NCBI GenBank assembly: GCA_002419365.1
Contig: DIGA01000120.1
Location: 1 to 43,901 of the forward strand
DNA from: Mageeibacillus sp. UBA5734
GTDB lineage: Bacteria > Bacillota > Clostridia > Saccharofermentanales > UBA5734
DNA: 43,901 nucleotides
Direction of reading: 5' to 3'
How positions within the stretch are numbered: position 1 is the first letter of the stretch; every line of letters begins with the position of its first letter. A program made the position numbers and the translations under genes. Below, one piece after another: positions 1 to 7,637 of this stretch. The notes under the pieces were generated by a model. It made no database searches, was not told the origin of the DNA, and worked only from the letters and a program-made list of their open reading frames with translations.

Positions 1-71
1 CGGCCCCGCGCCCCCGCGCCCCCGGCCAGGCCCAGTCTCGCTGCCCGCCTCCTCAGTTGAAAAATTTCTCA

Positions 72-100
72 TTGCAGGACCCGTGCAGATCGGCTACAAT
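72..100 (+). promoter_or_regulatory. Predicted sigma-A promoter of nrdDG
   Basis: A -35 box TTGCAG (72-77) and a -10 box TACAAT (95-100) are separated by exactly 17 bases. Transcription would start near 106-108, so the NrdR-like palindrome and the whole cobalamin riboswitch would lie in the leader of nrdDG. The -35 box is only a partial match to the consensus; the call rests on the spacing, the -10 box and the position. Confidence 0.5.
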
Positions 101-106
101 GACAAA

Positions 107-126
107 CAGCACAAGATATTGTGCTG
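107..126. promoter_or_regulatory. NrdR-box-like palindrome before nrdDG
   Basis: A perfect 8-bp inverted repeat, CAGCACAA-gata-TTGTGCTG. Its central 16 bases (109-124) match the known NrdR box pattern ACACWATATATWGTGT at 13 of 16 positions by my count. NrdR is the ATP/dATP-sensing repressor of ribonucleotide reductase operons. NrdR boxes normally occur in pairs; a much weaker second repeat, TAACAA-N7-TTGTTA, lies at 137-155, about 29 bp centre to centre, a little closer than the usual three helical turns. Placement at the predicted start of transcription fits repression. No nrdR gene is in the window. Confidence 0.6.
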
Positions 127-156
127 AATTGATATTTAACAACTACATCTTGTTAG

Positions 157-300
157 CACATCGGTCCAGGGAAGCAGGGTGGAAATCCCGCGCGGTCCCG
201 CCGCCGTCATGAGTTTGCTGCCGGCTGATGCCACTGGGGGATGGCCCCTGGGAAGGCGCCGGTGGCGTGTGCTCTGTAGCCGGAAGACCTGCCGATTGTG
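157..300 (+). ncRNA. Cobalamin (B12) riboswitch aptamer
   Basis: The hallmarks of the AdoCbl riboswitch appear in order: a closing helix CACA-TCGG (157-164) with CCGA-t-TGTG (292-300); the AGGGTGGAAATCCC segment near 176; a CCCGCCGCCGTCATGAGT-like core near 197-214; the B12 box GCCACTG (230-236); GGGAAGG (250-256); and the terminal GTAGCCGGAAGACCTGCC (about 277-293), which closely resembles the 3' end of the E. coli btuB element. Known B12 riboswitches repress their genes when AdoCbl binds. Placed before a B12-independent class III reductase, it would switch nrdDG off when cobalamin allows a class II, B12-dependent reductase to work. Confidence 0.93.
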
Positions 301-312
301 ACATTCGCGCCA

Positions 313-403
313 CGGAGCATGGCAGCAGGCGAAGCCAGATGCGATCTTTGCATCACCTTTTGCATCGCCTGTACCATCCTCCGAGAGCAGACATCCGGAG
401 GAT
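313..403 (+). promoter_or_regulatory. Riboswitch expression platform with RBS-occluding hairpin
   Basis: Two exclusive folds are visible. In one, ATCCTCCG (376-383) pairs with CGGAGGAT (396-403), burying the nrdD ribosome binding site GGAGGA (397-402). In the other, CCATCCTCCG (374-383) pairs with CGGAGCATGG (313-322) with a single C/C mismatch, extended by CAGGCG (326-331) with CGCCTG (366-371), which would free the site. GTGGCG (262-267), inside the aptamer, is complementary to CGCCAC (308-313) and could couple ligand binding to the choice. There is no U-run, so control is probably at translation. The pairings are read directly; which fold goes with ligand is inference. Confidence 0.65.
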
Positions 404-408
404 TTTTC

Positions 409-2640
409 ATGCCAGTCACCACATCGGCCCCAGTCCTGACCCAGATCCAGAAACGCGATGGCTCCCTGGCTGCCTTTGATGCCCTGAAAATCCTCGAGGC
501 GATCCGCAAGGCCAGCGATGCCACGCCGGACCAGTCGATCCCAGCTGGCGACTTGTCGACCATCACCCGCCGAGTGCTGGCTCGCATTCCTGCCGGAACC
601 ACACCGACCGTCGAAGCCATCCAGGATCTGGTCGAGGAGACCCTGGTCGATTTTGGCTATTTCAAGGTCGCCAAGGCTTATGTCCTGTACCGGGCCGAGC
701 ATGCCAAGATCCGCCAGAGCAAGGAAGACCTGATGGCGATCTATCAGGAGCTGACCTTCAGCGATGCCCGCGACGCTGATCTCAAACGTGAAAATGCCAA
801 CATCGATGCCAATACCTCGATGGGGACCATGCTCAAGTATGGCTCGGAGGGGTCCAATTATTTCGTCAACAATTACATCCTGCCCAAGGACATGGCCGGC
901 GCCCATATTCATGGCGACATCCATATCCATGACAAGGATTTCTACATGCTGACCGAGACCTGCTGCCAGATCGATCTCGAAAAGCTGTTCAAAGGCGGCT
1001 TTTCGACTGGTCACGGTTATCTGCGCCAGCCCAACAGCATCCAGAGCTATTCCGCCTTGGCCTGCATCGCCATCCAGGCCAACCAGAACGAAATGCACGG
1101 CGGCCAGTCGGTGCCAAATTTTGACTATTACATGGCACCTGGTGTGGCGAAAACCTATGCCAAGGAATTCGAAACTGCTCTGGCACTTTACTGTGATGCG
1201 TCCGATTGCAGCGCCGACGACGCTCGAGCCCTGGACTTTGCTGAAAAAACCGCCTGGCAGCGCACCGATCGCCAAACCTACCAAGCCATGGAGGCCTTGA
1301 TCCACAACCTCAACACGATGAATTCCCGCGCCGGTGCCCAAGTCCCGTTCAGTTCGCTGAATTATGGTACCGACACCTCGCGCGAAGGCCGGATGGTCAC
1401 GGCCAATCTTCTCAGTGCGACCCTGGCTGGCCTCGGCAATGGCGAAACGCCGATTTTCCCAGTCCAGATTTTCAAGGTCAAAGAAGGCGTTAATTACAAT
1501 CCCGGCGATCCGAACTATGACCTGTTCCAGCTGGCCCTCGAAACCTCGGCCAAGCGCCTGTTTCCCAATTTCAGCTTCCTCGATGCGCCATTCAACCACC
1601 AGTATTACAGGGAAGGCGACCACAACACCGAGGTTGCCTACATGGGTTGCCGCACCCGTGTCATCGGTAATACCCACGATCGTGAACGAGAAATCACCAG
1701 CGGACGCGGCAATCTGAGCTTTACCTCGATCAATCTGCCGCGCCTCGGCCTCCTGGCCAATCGCGATCTCGACCGCTTTTTCCATCTGCTCGACGAAAGG
1801 ATCGATCTGGTCTTCCGCCAGCTCGAACACCGCCTGCAGATCCAGAGCCGTAAAAAATGCTATAATTACCCTTTCCTGATGGGCCAGGGGGTCTGGATCG
1901 ATTCTGATAAGCTTAGCTGGGACGACTCGATCGGCGAAGTTCTGAAGCACGGCACACTCAGCCTCGGTTTCATCGGCCTGGCCGAAACCCTGGTCGCCCT
2001 GACGGGTGAGCACCATGCCGAAAGCGTCGAAAGCCAGACTCTGGGCCTTCGAATCGTCTCTCATTTGCGAAAGAGGACCGATGATCAGTCCGCCCGCACC
2101 GGGCTCAATTTCACCCTGATCGCGACCCCGGCCGAAGGTCTGTCCGGCCGCTTTGTCCGGATCGATCGCAAGCAGTTTGGCACTATTCCAGGCATCACCG
2201 ACCGCGATTACTACACCAATTCCTTCCACGTACCGGTCTACCATCCGATCACCGCGTTTCGCAAGATCGCCCTCGAGGCGCCTTACCATGCCCTGACCAA
2301 TGCCGGCCACATCAGCTATGTCGAAATGGATGGTGACCTCTCGAAAAACCTCAAAGCCTTCGAATCGGTGATCCGCTACATGAAAGAGCAGGGCATCGGC
2401 TACGGCTCAGTCAACCATCCGGTCGACCGCGACCCGGCTTGCGGCTACACCGGCATCATCGATTCCGAGTGCCCCCGCTGCGGCCGGACCGAAGAAACAG
2501 GCAGCCGCTTTGAACGGATCCGGCGCATCACGGGCTATCTGGTCGGTACCACCGACCGCTTCAACAATGCCAAGCAGGCGGAGGAAAGGGACCGTGTCAA
2601 ACACCACATCGCCCCTGCGCATTCATTCGAGTGTTGCTGA
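409..2640 (+). CDS. nrdD: Anaerobic (class III) ribonucleoside-triphosphate reductase
   Basis: Oxygen-sensitive glycyl-radical enzyme that makes deoxyribonucleotides from ribonucleoside triphosphates; cytoplasmic, activated by NrdG. The 743-residue protein begins with an ATP-cone (about 8-100, starting QIQKRDGSLAAFDALKI), followed by the catalytic barrel with conserved stretches such as NTMNSRAGAQVPFSSLNYG and GRGNLSFTSINLPRLG. The C-terminal radical segment RRITGYLVG puts the glycyl radical at Gly709. The zinc site shows Cys678, Cys688 and Cys691, but the position expected for a fourth Cys carries Asp675 (DPAC). ATG 409 is chosen because GGAGGA stands 6 bases before it and the ATP-cone begins just after; an in-frame ATG at 298 lies inside the riboswitch end. 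The last 47 bases overlap nrdG. Confidence 0.97.
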   Translation: MPVTTSAPVLTQIQKRDGSLAAFDALKILEAIRKASDATPDQSIPAGDLSTITRRVLARIPAGTTPTVEAIQDLVEETLVDFGYFKVAKAYVLYRAEHAKIRQSKEDLMAIYQELTFSDARDADLKRENANIDANTSMGTMLKYGSEGSNYFVNNYILPKDMAGAHIHGDIHIHDKDFYMLTETCCQIDLEKLFKGGFSTGHGYLRQPNSIQSYSALACIAIQANQNEMHGGQSVPNFDYYMAPGVAKTYAKEFETALALYCDASDCSADDARALDFAEKTAWQRTDRQTYQAMEALIHNLNTMNSRAGAQVPFSSLNYGTDTSREGRMVTANLLSATLAGLGNGETPIFPVQIFKVKEGVNYNPGDPNYDLFQLALETSAKRLFPNFSFLDAPFNHQYYREGDHNTEVAYMGCRTRVIGNTHDREREITSGRGNLSFTSINLPRLGLLANRDLDRFFHLLDERIDLVFRQLEHRLQIQSRKKCYNYPFLMGQGVWIDSDKLSWDDSIGEVLKHGTLSLGFIGLAETLVALTGEHHAESVESQTLGLRIVSHLRKRTDDQSARTGLNFTLIATPAEGLSGRFVRIDRKQFGTIPGITDRDYYTNSFHVPVYHPITAFRKIALEAPYHALTNAGHISYVEMDGDLSKNLKAFESVIRYMKEQGIGYGSVNHPVDRDPACGYTGIIDSECPRCGRTEETGSRFERIRRITGYLVGTTDRFNNAKQAEERDRVKHHIAPAHSFECC

Positions 2641-3094
2641 ATCCATCGTCGACGGCCCTGGGATCCGCACGGTGATCTTCACCCAAGGCTGTCCGCATCA
2701 TTGCCCCGGCTGTCACAATCCCCAGACGCATGACTTTGACGGTGGCTTTCTCGTCGATCCCCAGGCCATCATCGCCGAGATCCTGGCCAATCCACTCCTG
2801 GCTGGTGTCACGTTTTCAGGTGGCGAGCCTTTTTGCCAACCCGCACCGCTCGCGGACATCGCCCGTGCCGTTCATGCGGCCGGGCTCGACGTCGTCGTTT
2901 ACTCGGGCTATACGCTCGAACAGCTGGTGAGAATGACCGAGGCAGATCCAGCCATTGTTGACCTGCTCAGCCAGGTCGACCTCCTGATCGATGGCCCATT
3001 CATCCAGGCTGAACGTGATCTGACGCTACCGTTCCGCGGCAGCCGCAACCAGCGCATCCTCAGTCAGGGTGAGATTCGTCAGAGAATGTTCTGA
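2594..3094 (+). CDS. nrdG: Anaerobic ribonucleotide reductase activating protein
   Basis: Radical-SAM activase that uses S-adenosylmethionine and a [4Fe-4S] cluster to place the glycyl radical on NrdD. The 166-residue protein carries the cluster motif CPHHCPGC (Cys33, Cys37, Cys40) after VDGPGIRTVIFTQG, and the typical GVTFSGGEPF stretch. I choose GTG 2594 because GAGGAAAGG lies 4 bases upstream and the length then fits the family; an in-frame ATG at 2510 would add 28 residues with no family resemblance, encoded within nrdD. The 47-base overlap with nrdD points to translational coupling, so the riboswitch should control both genes. The C-terminus ends in QRMF with no extra domain. Confidence 0.95.
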   Translation: MSNTTSPLRIHSSVAESIVDGPGIRTVIFTQGCPHHCPGCHNPQTHDFDGGFLVDPQAIIAEILANPLLAGVTFSGGEPFCQPAPLADIARAVHAAGLDVVVYSGYTLEQLVRMTEADPAIVDLLSQVDLLIDGPFIQAERDLTLPFRGSRNQRILSQGEIRQRMF

Positions 3095-3141
3095 TTTTGC
3101 GAACCTTTCTCGTTAAGTTCACTTTCTTGAGCTCAATTATC

Positions 3142-3207
3142 TAGGCAGAAACCCAAGATTCTGATAAAATTCCCTAACCTCGTAGCTGCAAACTTGCGGA
3201 TTACGAG
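3142..3207 (+). promoter_or_regulatory. Possible promoter and structured leader of the 516-residue membrane protein
   Basis: A possible promoter is TAGGCA (3142-3147) with TAAAAT (3165-3170), 17 bases apart, moderate at best. It is followed by a hairpin-forming leader: CTCGTA (3179-3184) pairs with TACGAG (3202-3207), and inside it GCAA (3188-3191) with TTGC (3194-3197). There is no U-run after it, so it is not a simple terminator. I do not recognise it as a known riboswitch. No clear terminator for nrdDG is seen in 3095-3141. Confidence 0.35.
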
Positions 3208-3261
3208 AACTTGCCAGCTTTGAGCAAAAAGAACAGAGCCCAGACCAGAAAGGATTTGACC

Positions 3262-4812
3262 ATGGAACTGATACTTGGCCAAATGGCCGGACTCCAGCTA
3301 CTCAATCATTTTTTCATCACTTTGCTGATCATCATCCCGATGGTTCTCATTGCCCGGACAGTCGTAGCCGGGACCCGCTATTCACCGATCCTGATCATTG
3401 TGATTTTTGGCCTGCTGATGGGACTCGTCCTGGTCAAGACAGGCACGACGACTCCTGGTTTACCGGAATTTCCGATCATTGGCCTGATGAGCAAAGTGAC
3501 GATCATTGCCCTGATCGCCTCTTTTTTTGTCGGTGGTCAGGAGTTGTTCAAGATCCTGTCCGGAAAATCATTTGACATCGAAGACATCATCAAACCTTCT
3601 GACGAGGAGATGGTTCTGGGCACCAAACGAACTCAGCTCGTATTCATCGTCCGGGCCTTTTTTATCCTGATCGGTTTGGAAAGTACCAAACGACTGATCC
3701 AGGGTTACCCGGCAGATGACATCCTCGGATCGTTTTATCCCCTGATTGCCTATCTCGGTCTGGTCGGATCCGTTATCCTGATCGACTACAAGGCGATCAT
3801 TCTGGACAAGCGCCGCTACATTGGCAAAGGCCTGGCAGAATTGGCCGGCATCCTGGTGATCCTGCTGTTGTCCCAGATGATTGCTATCTGGATCAAGCCC
3901 CTGATCGGCCTGCCGCAGATCTTTTTTGCCATGATCCTGTCCGCTGCCCTGGGCATGGTATTCACCAACTGGAAATTTGGTCCGACTCTGCGTGCATTGC
4001 TGTTTGCCGGTATCCCCGTCGTCCTGGCTGCCAATTTTATCGTGGGTGGTTCACAGTTTCTTGAGGCCTTCCAGCTGACCGAAATGTATTCAGTCATCGG
4101 CTATGGCTTTTTCGGCCAGATTTTCTGGATGTTCGGGGGGCTGGCCCTGCTGATTTTCCTGGGCAAGGCCAATCATGTACGCAATCTGGCACCGGGCATG
4201 GCCGGCGCCCTGTCGCACTCTGGTCTGACGGGTGCCTGTACCGCCGGCGATTTAGGTCATGAAGCTGCTGCCAGAGCCCCGATCATGATCAACGTACCTT
4301 TCTTCGGCCATGTTTTTGTCTTCTCCATTCTGGCTGCCAGTGCTGGTGCAGGCCAGCTGATGACTGGCTGGGCAGGCGCTGTTGGGCTGGTGGGGATCGT
4401 CTTGACGGTCCTGTCCCTGGGCCGCCTGAAAAAAGCCAATGGTAATGATGCCCTGGAGGTCAAAGGTCTGATGCTGTTTGCCTTCGGCTGGCAATTGACT
4501 GCCGTTTTTGGCAGCTTCCTGCTGATGCACTTTTCCGGTGCCCCGATTTCATCGGCAGCCATGGCCACCTCATCAGCCCTGTCCCATTTCGGCCTGTTTG
4601 CAGCGACCCAGGGTGGCATGTTCGGCGACCAGGCTGCCGGCCTGATTCCATTCATCTTTGCCATGCCCTTCCTGGTCCATCCCGCTGTCTTTGGCATGTT
4701 CGGCCGAGCCGCCACGAACGAGGGTCGCATGCCGAGCAAAACAACCCTTGTTTTTGCCATCATCGGCACCCTGGGTGTGATTGGCTCTTTGTTTGTCCTG
4801 CCCCTGCTGTAA
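3262..4812 (+). CDS. Multi-pass membrane protein, function unassigned
   Basis: I do not recognise the family with confidence. The 516-residue protein has roughly 12 hydrophobic segments spread over its length, starting with LLNHFFITLLIIIPMVLIA, and few charged loops. A hydrophilic stretch around residues 105-135 (SFDIEDIIKPSDEEMVLGTK) is the main cytoplasmic-looking loop. A small-residue-rich segment near 310-345 (GMAGALSHSGLTGACTAGDL) could be a substrate-binding re-entrant region, as in sodium-coupled anion transporters; this is a guess from composition. ATG 3262 follows GAAAGGA with 7 bases of spacing; an in-frame ATG at 3211 lacks a good site. It is monocistronic between the structured leader and the terminator. 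A secondary transporter is the likeliest role. Confidence 0.8.
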   Translation: MELILGQMAGLQLLNHFFITLLIIIPMVLIARTVVAGTRYSPILIIVIFGLLMGLVLVKTGTTTPGLPEFPIIGLMSKVTIIALIASFFVGGQELFKILSGKSFDIEDIIKPSDEEMVLGTKRTQLVFIVRAFFILIGLESTKRLIQGYPADDILGSFYPLIAYLGLVGSVILIDYKAIILDKRRYIGKGLAELAGILVILLLSQMIAIWIKPLIGLPQIFFAMILSAALGMVFTNWKFGPTLRALLFAGIPVVLAANFIVGGSQFLEAFQLTEMYSVIGYGFFGQIFWMFGGLALLIFLGKANHVRNLAPGMAGALSHSGLTGACTAGDLGHEAAARAPIMINVPFFGHVFVFSILAASAGAGQLMTGWAGAVGLVGIVLTVLSLGRLKKANGNDALEVKGLMLFAFGWQLTAVFGSFLLMHFSGAPISSAAMATSSALSHFGLFAATQGGMFGDQAAGLIPFIFAMPFLVHPAVFGMFGRAATNEGRMPSKTTLVFAIIGTLGVIGSLFVLPLL

Positions 4813-4837
4813 AACTGATTCACCAGCACGATCTATC

Positions 4838-4878
4838 AAAAACCCCGGGCGCTGCAGCTAGCAATTCCCGGGGTTTTT
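4838..4878. terminator. Strong bidirectional intrinsic terminator
   Basis: AAAAACCCCGGG (4838-4849) and CCCGGGGTTTTT (4867-4878) are perfect inverted repeats around a 17-base loop. The GC stem is followed by a T-run on the plus strand and, by symmetry, on the minus strand, so it can end both the membrane-protein gene and the converging dehydrogenase gene. Confidence 0.93.
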
Positions 4879-4908
4879 ACAATATGTCAGTGCAACTGAG
4901 GAATGATT

Positions 4909-5952
4909 TCAATCTTCTTTCAGTGCAATCATCACCTTAATGACATCCTTCTTGTTTTCCTGGGCAAATTTGAAAGCTTGTGCAGTTTCTGAGAATGGGA
5001 ATGTCTGGCTGAGCAGATCATTGACTTGGATTTGACCGCTACTGATGGCAGATATGGCAGCTGGATAGAGGTTACAATAGCGAAAGACAGATTGAATCTG
5101 TACTTCCTTGGTCATGATCTGCATGAAATCAAAATTGATTTCATTCTGGGAGGCAAGACCAACAAGGACGATCGTGCCGCCGCGCTTCACCAAGTAAGGT
5201 GTTTCGCGTATGGTTATGTCACTGCCTGCCGTTTCAAAAACCACATCAAATCCAAAACCCTCCGTTTCCTGTAGCAACTGGTCGACGGTGGCAACTTGAC
5301 TGGCATTAACCGGTATGGCGCCAAGTCTGGTGGCCAGTTCCAACCTTTTCTCCAGGACATCGACCAGGTAGATGCTGGATGCGCCATACGCCTTCGCAGC
5401 CAGCAGGGTCATCAGTCCGATTGTTCCCCCACCAAGAATGGCAATACGCTGGCCAAGGTGCACCTGACCCTGACGCACCGCCTGCAGACCGACCGCCAAG
5501 GGTTCGACCAGCGCGCCCTCGATCGTTGAAACAGAGTCAGGCAGTTTGAAACACAGGTTTTCTGGATACGCCAGATAACGGACCAGCGCACCATGATAGG
5601 GCGGTGTGGCGAGGAATTTCACATCCGGGCACAAGTTGTAACGTCCAGAGCGACAAAATTCGCAAGCTCCGCAGGGTTGCCCTGGTTCTAGGGCAACCCG
5701 GTCGCCCATTTTCAAGTTCTGCACCTTGTCACCGAGACCAACGACAGTTCCTGCACATTCATGACCGAGAATGAAATCACCTTCAACAATGAAATCGCCA
5801 ATGCGGCCGGATTCGAGGTAATGCAGGTCGGAACCGCAAATACCAACATGCTCGATTTCAACGATGACCTCTCCAACTCCCGCTTGGGGCAGGCTGATTT
5901 CACGCGTTTCAAAAGTGTTGATTCCAGTCATGAAGACCGCTTCGTTTTTCAT
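4909..5952 (-). CDS. Zinc-dependent sorbitol/xylitol-type dehydrogenase
   Basis: Medium-chain NAD(P)-dependent dehydrogenase of the sorbitol (L-iditol) 2-dehydrogenase/xylitol dehydrogenase group, which converts polyols to ketoses. In the 347-residue protein the catalytic zinc ligands are Cys39 (GICGSDLHYL), His64 and Glu65 (GHECAG). The structural zinc site has Cys94, Cys97, Cys100 and Cys108. The Rossmann motif LGGGTIGL is followed by an acidic residue (YLVDV) that favours NAD. ATG at 5952 has GGAGGA 7 bases upstream; a longer reading to 6054 has no site. It is divergent from the sugar ABC operon and probably acts on an imported sugar or polyol. The exact substrate cannot be read from sequence. 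Confidence 0.9.
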   Translation of the reverse strand: MKNEAVFMTGINTFETREISLPQAGVGEVIVEIEHVGICGSDLHYLESGRIGDFIVEGDFILGHECAGTVVGLGDKVQNLKMGDRVALEPGQPCGACEFCRSGRYNLCPDVKFLATPPYHGALVRYLAYPENLCFKLPDSVSTIEGALVEPLAVGLQAVRQGQVHLGQRIAILGGGTIGLMTLLAAKAYGASSIYLVDVLEKRLELATRLGAIPVNASQVATVDQLLQETEGFGFDVVFETAGSDITIRETPYLVKRGGTIVLVGLASQNEINFDFMQIMTKEVQIQSVFRYCNLYPAAISAISSGQIQVNDLLSQTFPFSETAQAFKFAQENKKDVIKVMIALKED

Positions 5953-6123
5953 GAAAGATTCCTCCGCAAGAAGAGCTCTGGCGGTGTTGCCAGGCACAGT
6001 CATGGTATCAGATCTTATGTGCTTGTGCTGCAGGCGCAAAGTCAGATGACACAAAAATCAAGTATCTGGATAGAATATTTTATTCATCCTGCATGAAGGG
6101 TGGTGCAAAATGAACCCAGTAAA

Positions 6124-6139
6124 CAAGGGATAACCCTTG
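6124..6139. promoter_or_regulatory. Palindrome in the dehydrogenase/ABC intergenic region
   Basis: CAAGGG-ATAA-CCCTTG is a perfect 6-bp inverted repeat 26 bases before the binding-protein start, just ahead of its AGGAGG site (6150-6155). It may be an operator or a short leader hairpin. The rest of 5953-6164 holds only a poor plus-strand promoter candidate (ATGACA 6046-6051, TAGAAT 6071-6076, 19 bases apart). Confidence 0.35.
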
Positions 6140-6164
6140 GCACAATTACAGGAGGTAAGAGTTC

Positions 6165-7526
6165 ATGTCCAAGAAAGTGATGTCCAAACTCGCTCTGTTC
6201 ATGGTTCTGGCCATGCTGGCGGCAGTACTGGGTGCTTGCGGCAGTGGCGCGACATCGACCACTGCAGCACCGGCAGCATCAGGTACGACTGCACCAGCTG
6301 CAACCACTGCAGCCGGTGGATCTGGTCAGAAAACCACCCTGACTTTCTGGCACATCCAGACCCAGGAGAAGCAGAAAGCGCTGATTGACAATGCCATGGC
6401 CCGGTTCATGGCCGAAAATCCGGAGTACGAAGTCAAAGTGGAAGCGATGCAAAATGACGCTTTCAAAACAAAACTGGCTGTCGCAATGGGTTCCAATACC
6501 CTGCCGGACATCTTCCCGCACTGGTCTGGCGGCCCGATGATTGAATACATTGAGTCTGGAAAAATCGCTGACATCACCGACTACATGAAGAAGGACAATT
6601 ATGTCGACAAGTTCATGCCGGCAGGTATCTCCCAGGCGACTTACAAAGACAAGATCTGGGCCATGCCGGTGGAAAACCTGGCAGTTGCCATGGTCTTCTA
6701 CAACAAGAAAGTCTTTGCTGATAATGGCATCGAAATCCCGACCACATTGACGGAACTGGAAGCTGCTGCTGACAAATTCAAAGCCAAGGGCATCTACCCG
6801 TTCTCACTGGCCAACAAAACGAAATGGACCGGCTCGATGTACTACATGTATCTGGTGGATCGTTTCGGTGGACCTGAAGTGTTTGCCAACGCTGCCAATC
6901 GCCAGAACAATGGCTCTTTTGAAAATCCTGTGTTCACCCAGGCGGGTGCCAAGATCCAGGAATGGGTCAAAAAGGGCTACTTCAATGATGGTTTCAATGG
7001 TCTGGACGAAGATTCCGGCCAGTCCCGTGCCCTGCTTTATTCTGGCAAGGCTGCCATGACACTGATGGGATCTTGGATCGTCTCCACGATCAATAGCGAA
7101 AACCCTGATTTTCTGCCCAATCTTGGTGTTTTCCCGTTCCCAGCCGTTGAAGGTGGCAAAGGCGATCCTTCAAACACCGTCGGAACTGTAGGCGACAACT
7201 TCTACTCCGTTTCCTCCAGCAGCGCCTCCGTTGAAGGCGCATTCAAGGCTCTGACCTATTTGCTGGACGACCAGTCGCTCAAGGAACGCATTGCCGATGG
7301 CAAGATCCCGCCGGTCAAGGGTGTCAAGCTCGAAGATCCGATGATGCAGGCAGTGCTCGACCTGGCAACCAAAGCCCAATCCAACCAACTCTGGTATGAC
7401 CAGTATCTAAAGCCGGAACTCGGCGATCTCCACAAGGATACCAGCCAAGAGATCTTTGGCCTGACCAAGACACCTGAAGAAGTTAACAAAATCATGGAAG
7501 CTAAAGCCGCGGAACTGGCCAAATAG
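6165..7526 (+). CDS. Sugar-binding lipoprotein of a CUT1 ABC importer
   Basis: Extracellular solute-binding protein (family 1, maltose/oligosaccharide type) that delivers sugar to the permeases encoded next. The 453-residue protein has a lipoprotein signal with lipobox LGAC (Cys25), then a Thr/Ala/Gly-rich linker to about residue 55, then the two-lobed domain beginning TLTFWHIQTQEKQKALIDNA. The typical closing segment (LLYSGKAAMTLMGSWIVSTI) is present. ATG 6165 follows AGGAGG by 9 bases. A strong hairpin follows the gene and may allow more binding protein than permease to be made. A close paralogue is encoded at 9450. The ligand is unknown; the nearby GH3 gene suggests an oligosaccharide or glycoside. 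Confidence 0.93.
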   Translation: MSKKVMSKLALFMVLAMLAAVLGACGSGATSTTAAPAASGTTAPAATTAAGGSGQKTTLTFWHIQTQEKQKALIDNAMARFMAENPEYEVKVEAMQNDAFKTKLAVAMGSNTLPDIFPHWSGGPMIEYIESGKIADITDYMKKDNYVDKFMPAGISQATYKDKIWAMPVENLAVAMVFYNKKVFADNGIEIPTTLTELEAAADKFKAKGIYPFSLANKTKWTGSMYYMYLVDRFGGPEVFANAANRQNNGSFENPVFTQAGAKIQEWVKKGYFNDGFNGLDEDSGQSRALLYSGKAAMTLMGSWIVSTINSENPDFLPNLGVFPFPAVEGGKGDPSNTVGTVGDNFYSVSSSSASVEGAFKALTYLLDDQSLKERIADGKIPPVKGVKLEDPMMQAVLDLATKAQSNQLWYDQYLKPELGDLHKDTSQEIFGLTKTPEEVNKIMEAKAAELAK

Positions 7527-7552
7527 AAATCGATTCAAACCGAGATACACTG

Positions 7553-7588
7553 CGCGGCACAGTCTCATCTTCGTGCGACTGTGCCGCG
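7553..7588 (+). promoter_or_regulatory. Intercistronic stem-loop between binding protein and permease genes
   Basis: CGCGGCACAGTC (7553-7564) and GACTGTGCCGCG (7577-7588) form a perfect 12-bp stem with a 12-base loop. A second, weaker stem follows (ATTCAAA 7591-7597 with TTTGAAT 7606-7612). No U-run follows the strong stem, so it probably stabilises the upstream messenger or causes partial attenuation, as hairpins after binding-protein genes often do. Confidence 0.75.
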
Positions 7589-7637
7589 AGATTCAAACAG
7601 ATCCTTTTGAATCAGCACCTTTAATCTGGAGGGAAAA

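Noticed and set aside
1..60. C-rich stretch that can be read as the last 19 codons of a Pro/Ala/Arg-rich protein ending in TGA at 58-60
   Set aside because: Too short and too compositionally biased to call coding; it could equally be low-complexity intergenic DNA.
136..2310. A 724-codon open frame on the minus strand opposite nrdD
   Set aside because: It is antisense to a gene with full family motifs, its translation shows no recognisable domain, and it runs through the riboswitch. It stays open because nrdD rarely uses TTA, CTA and TCA codons.
7553..7588. Terminator between the binding-protein and permease genes
   Set aside because: The stem is strong but lacks a following T-run, and the permease genes have no other visible promoter, so it is treated as a processing or attenuation structure.
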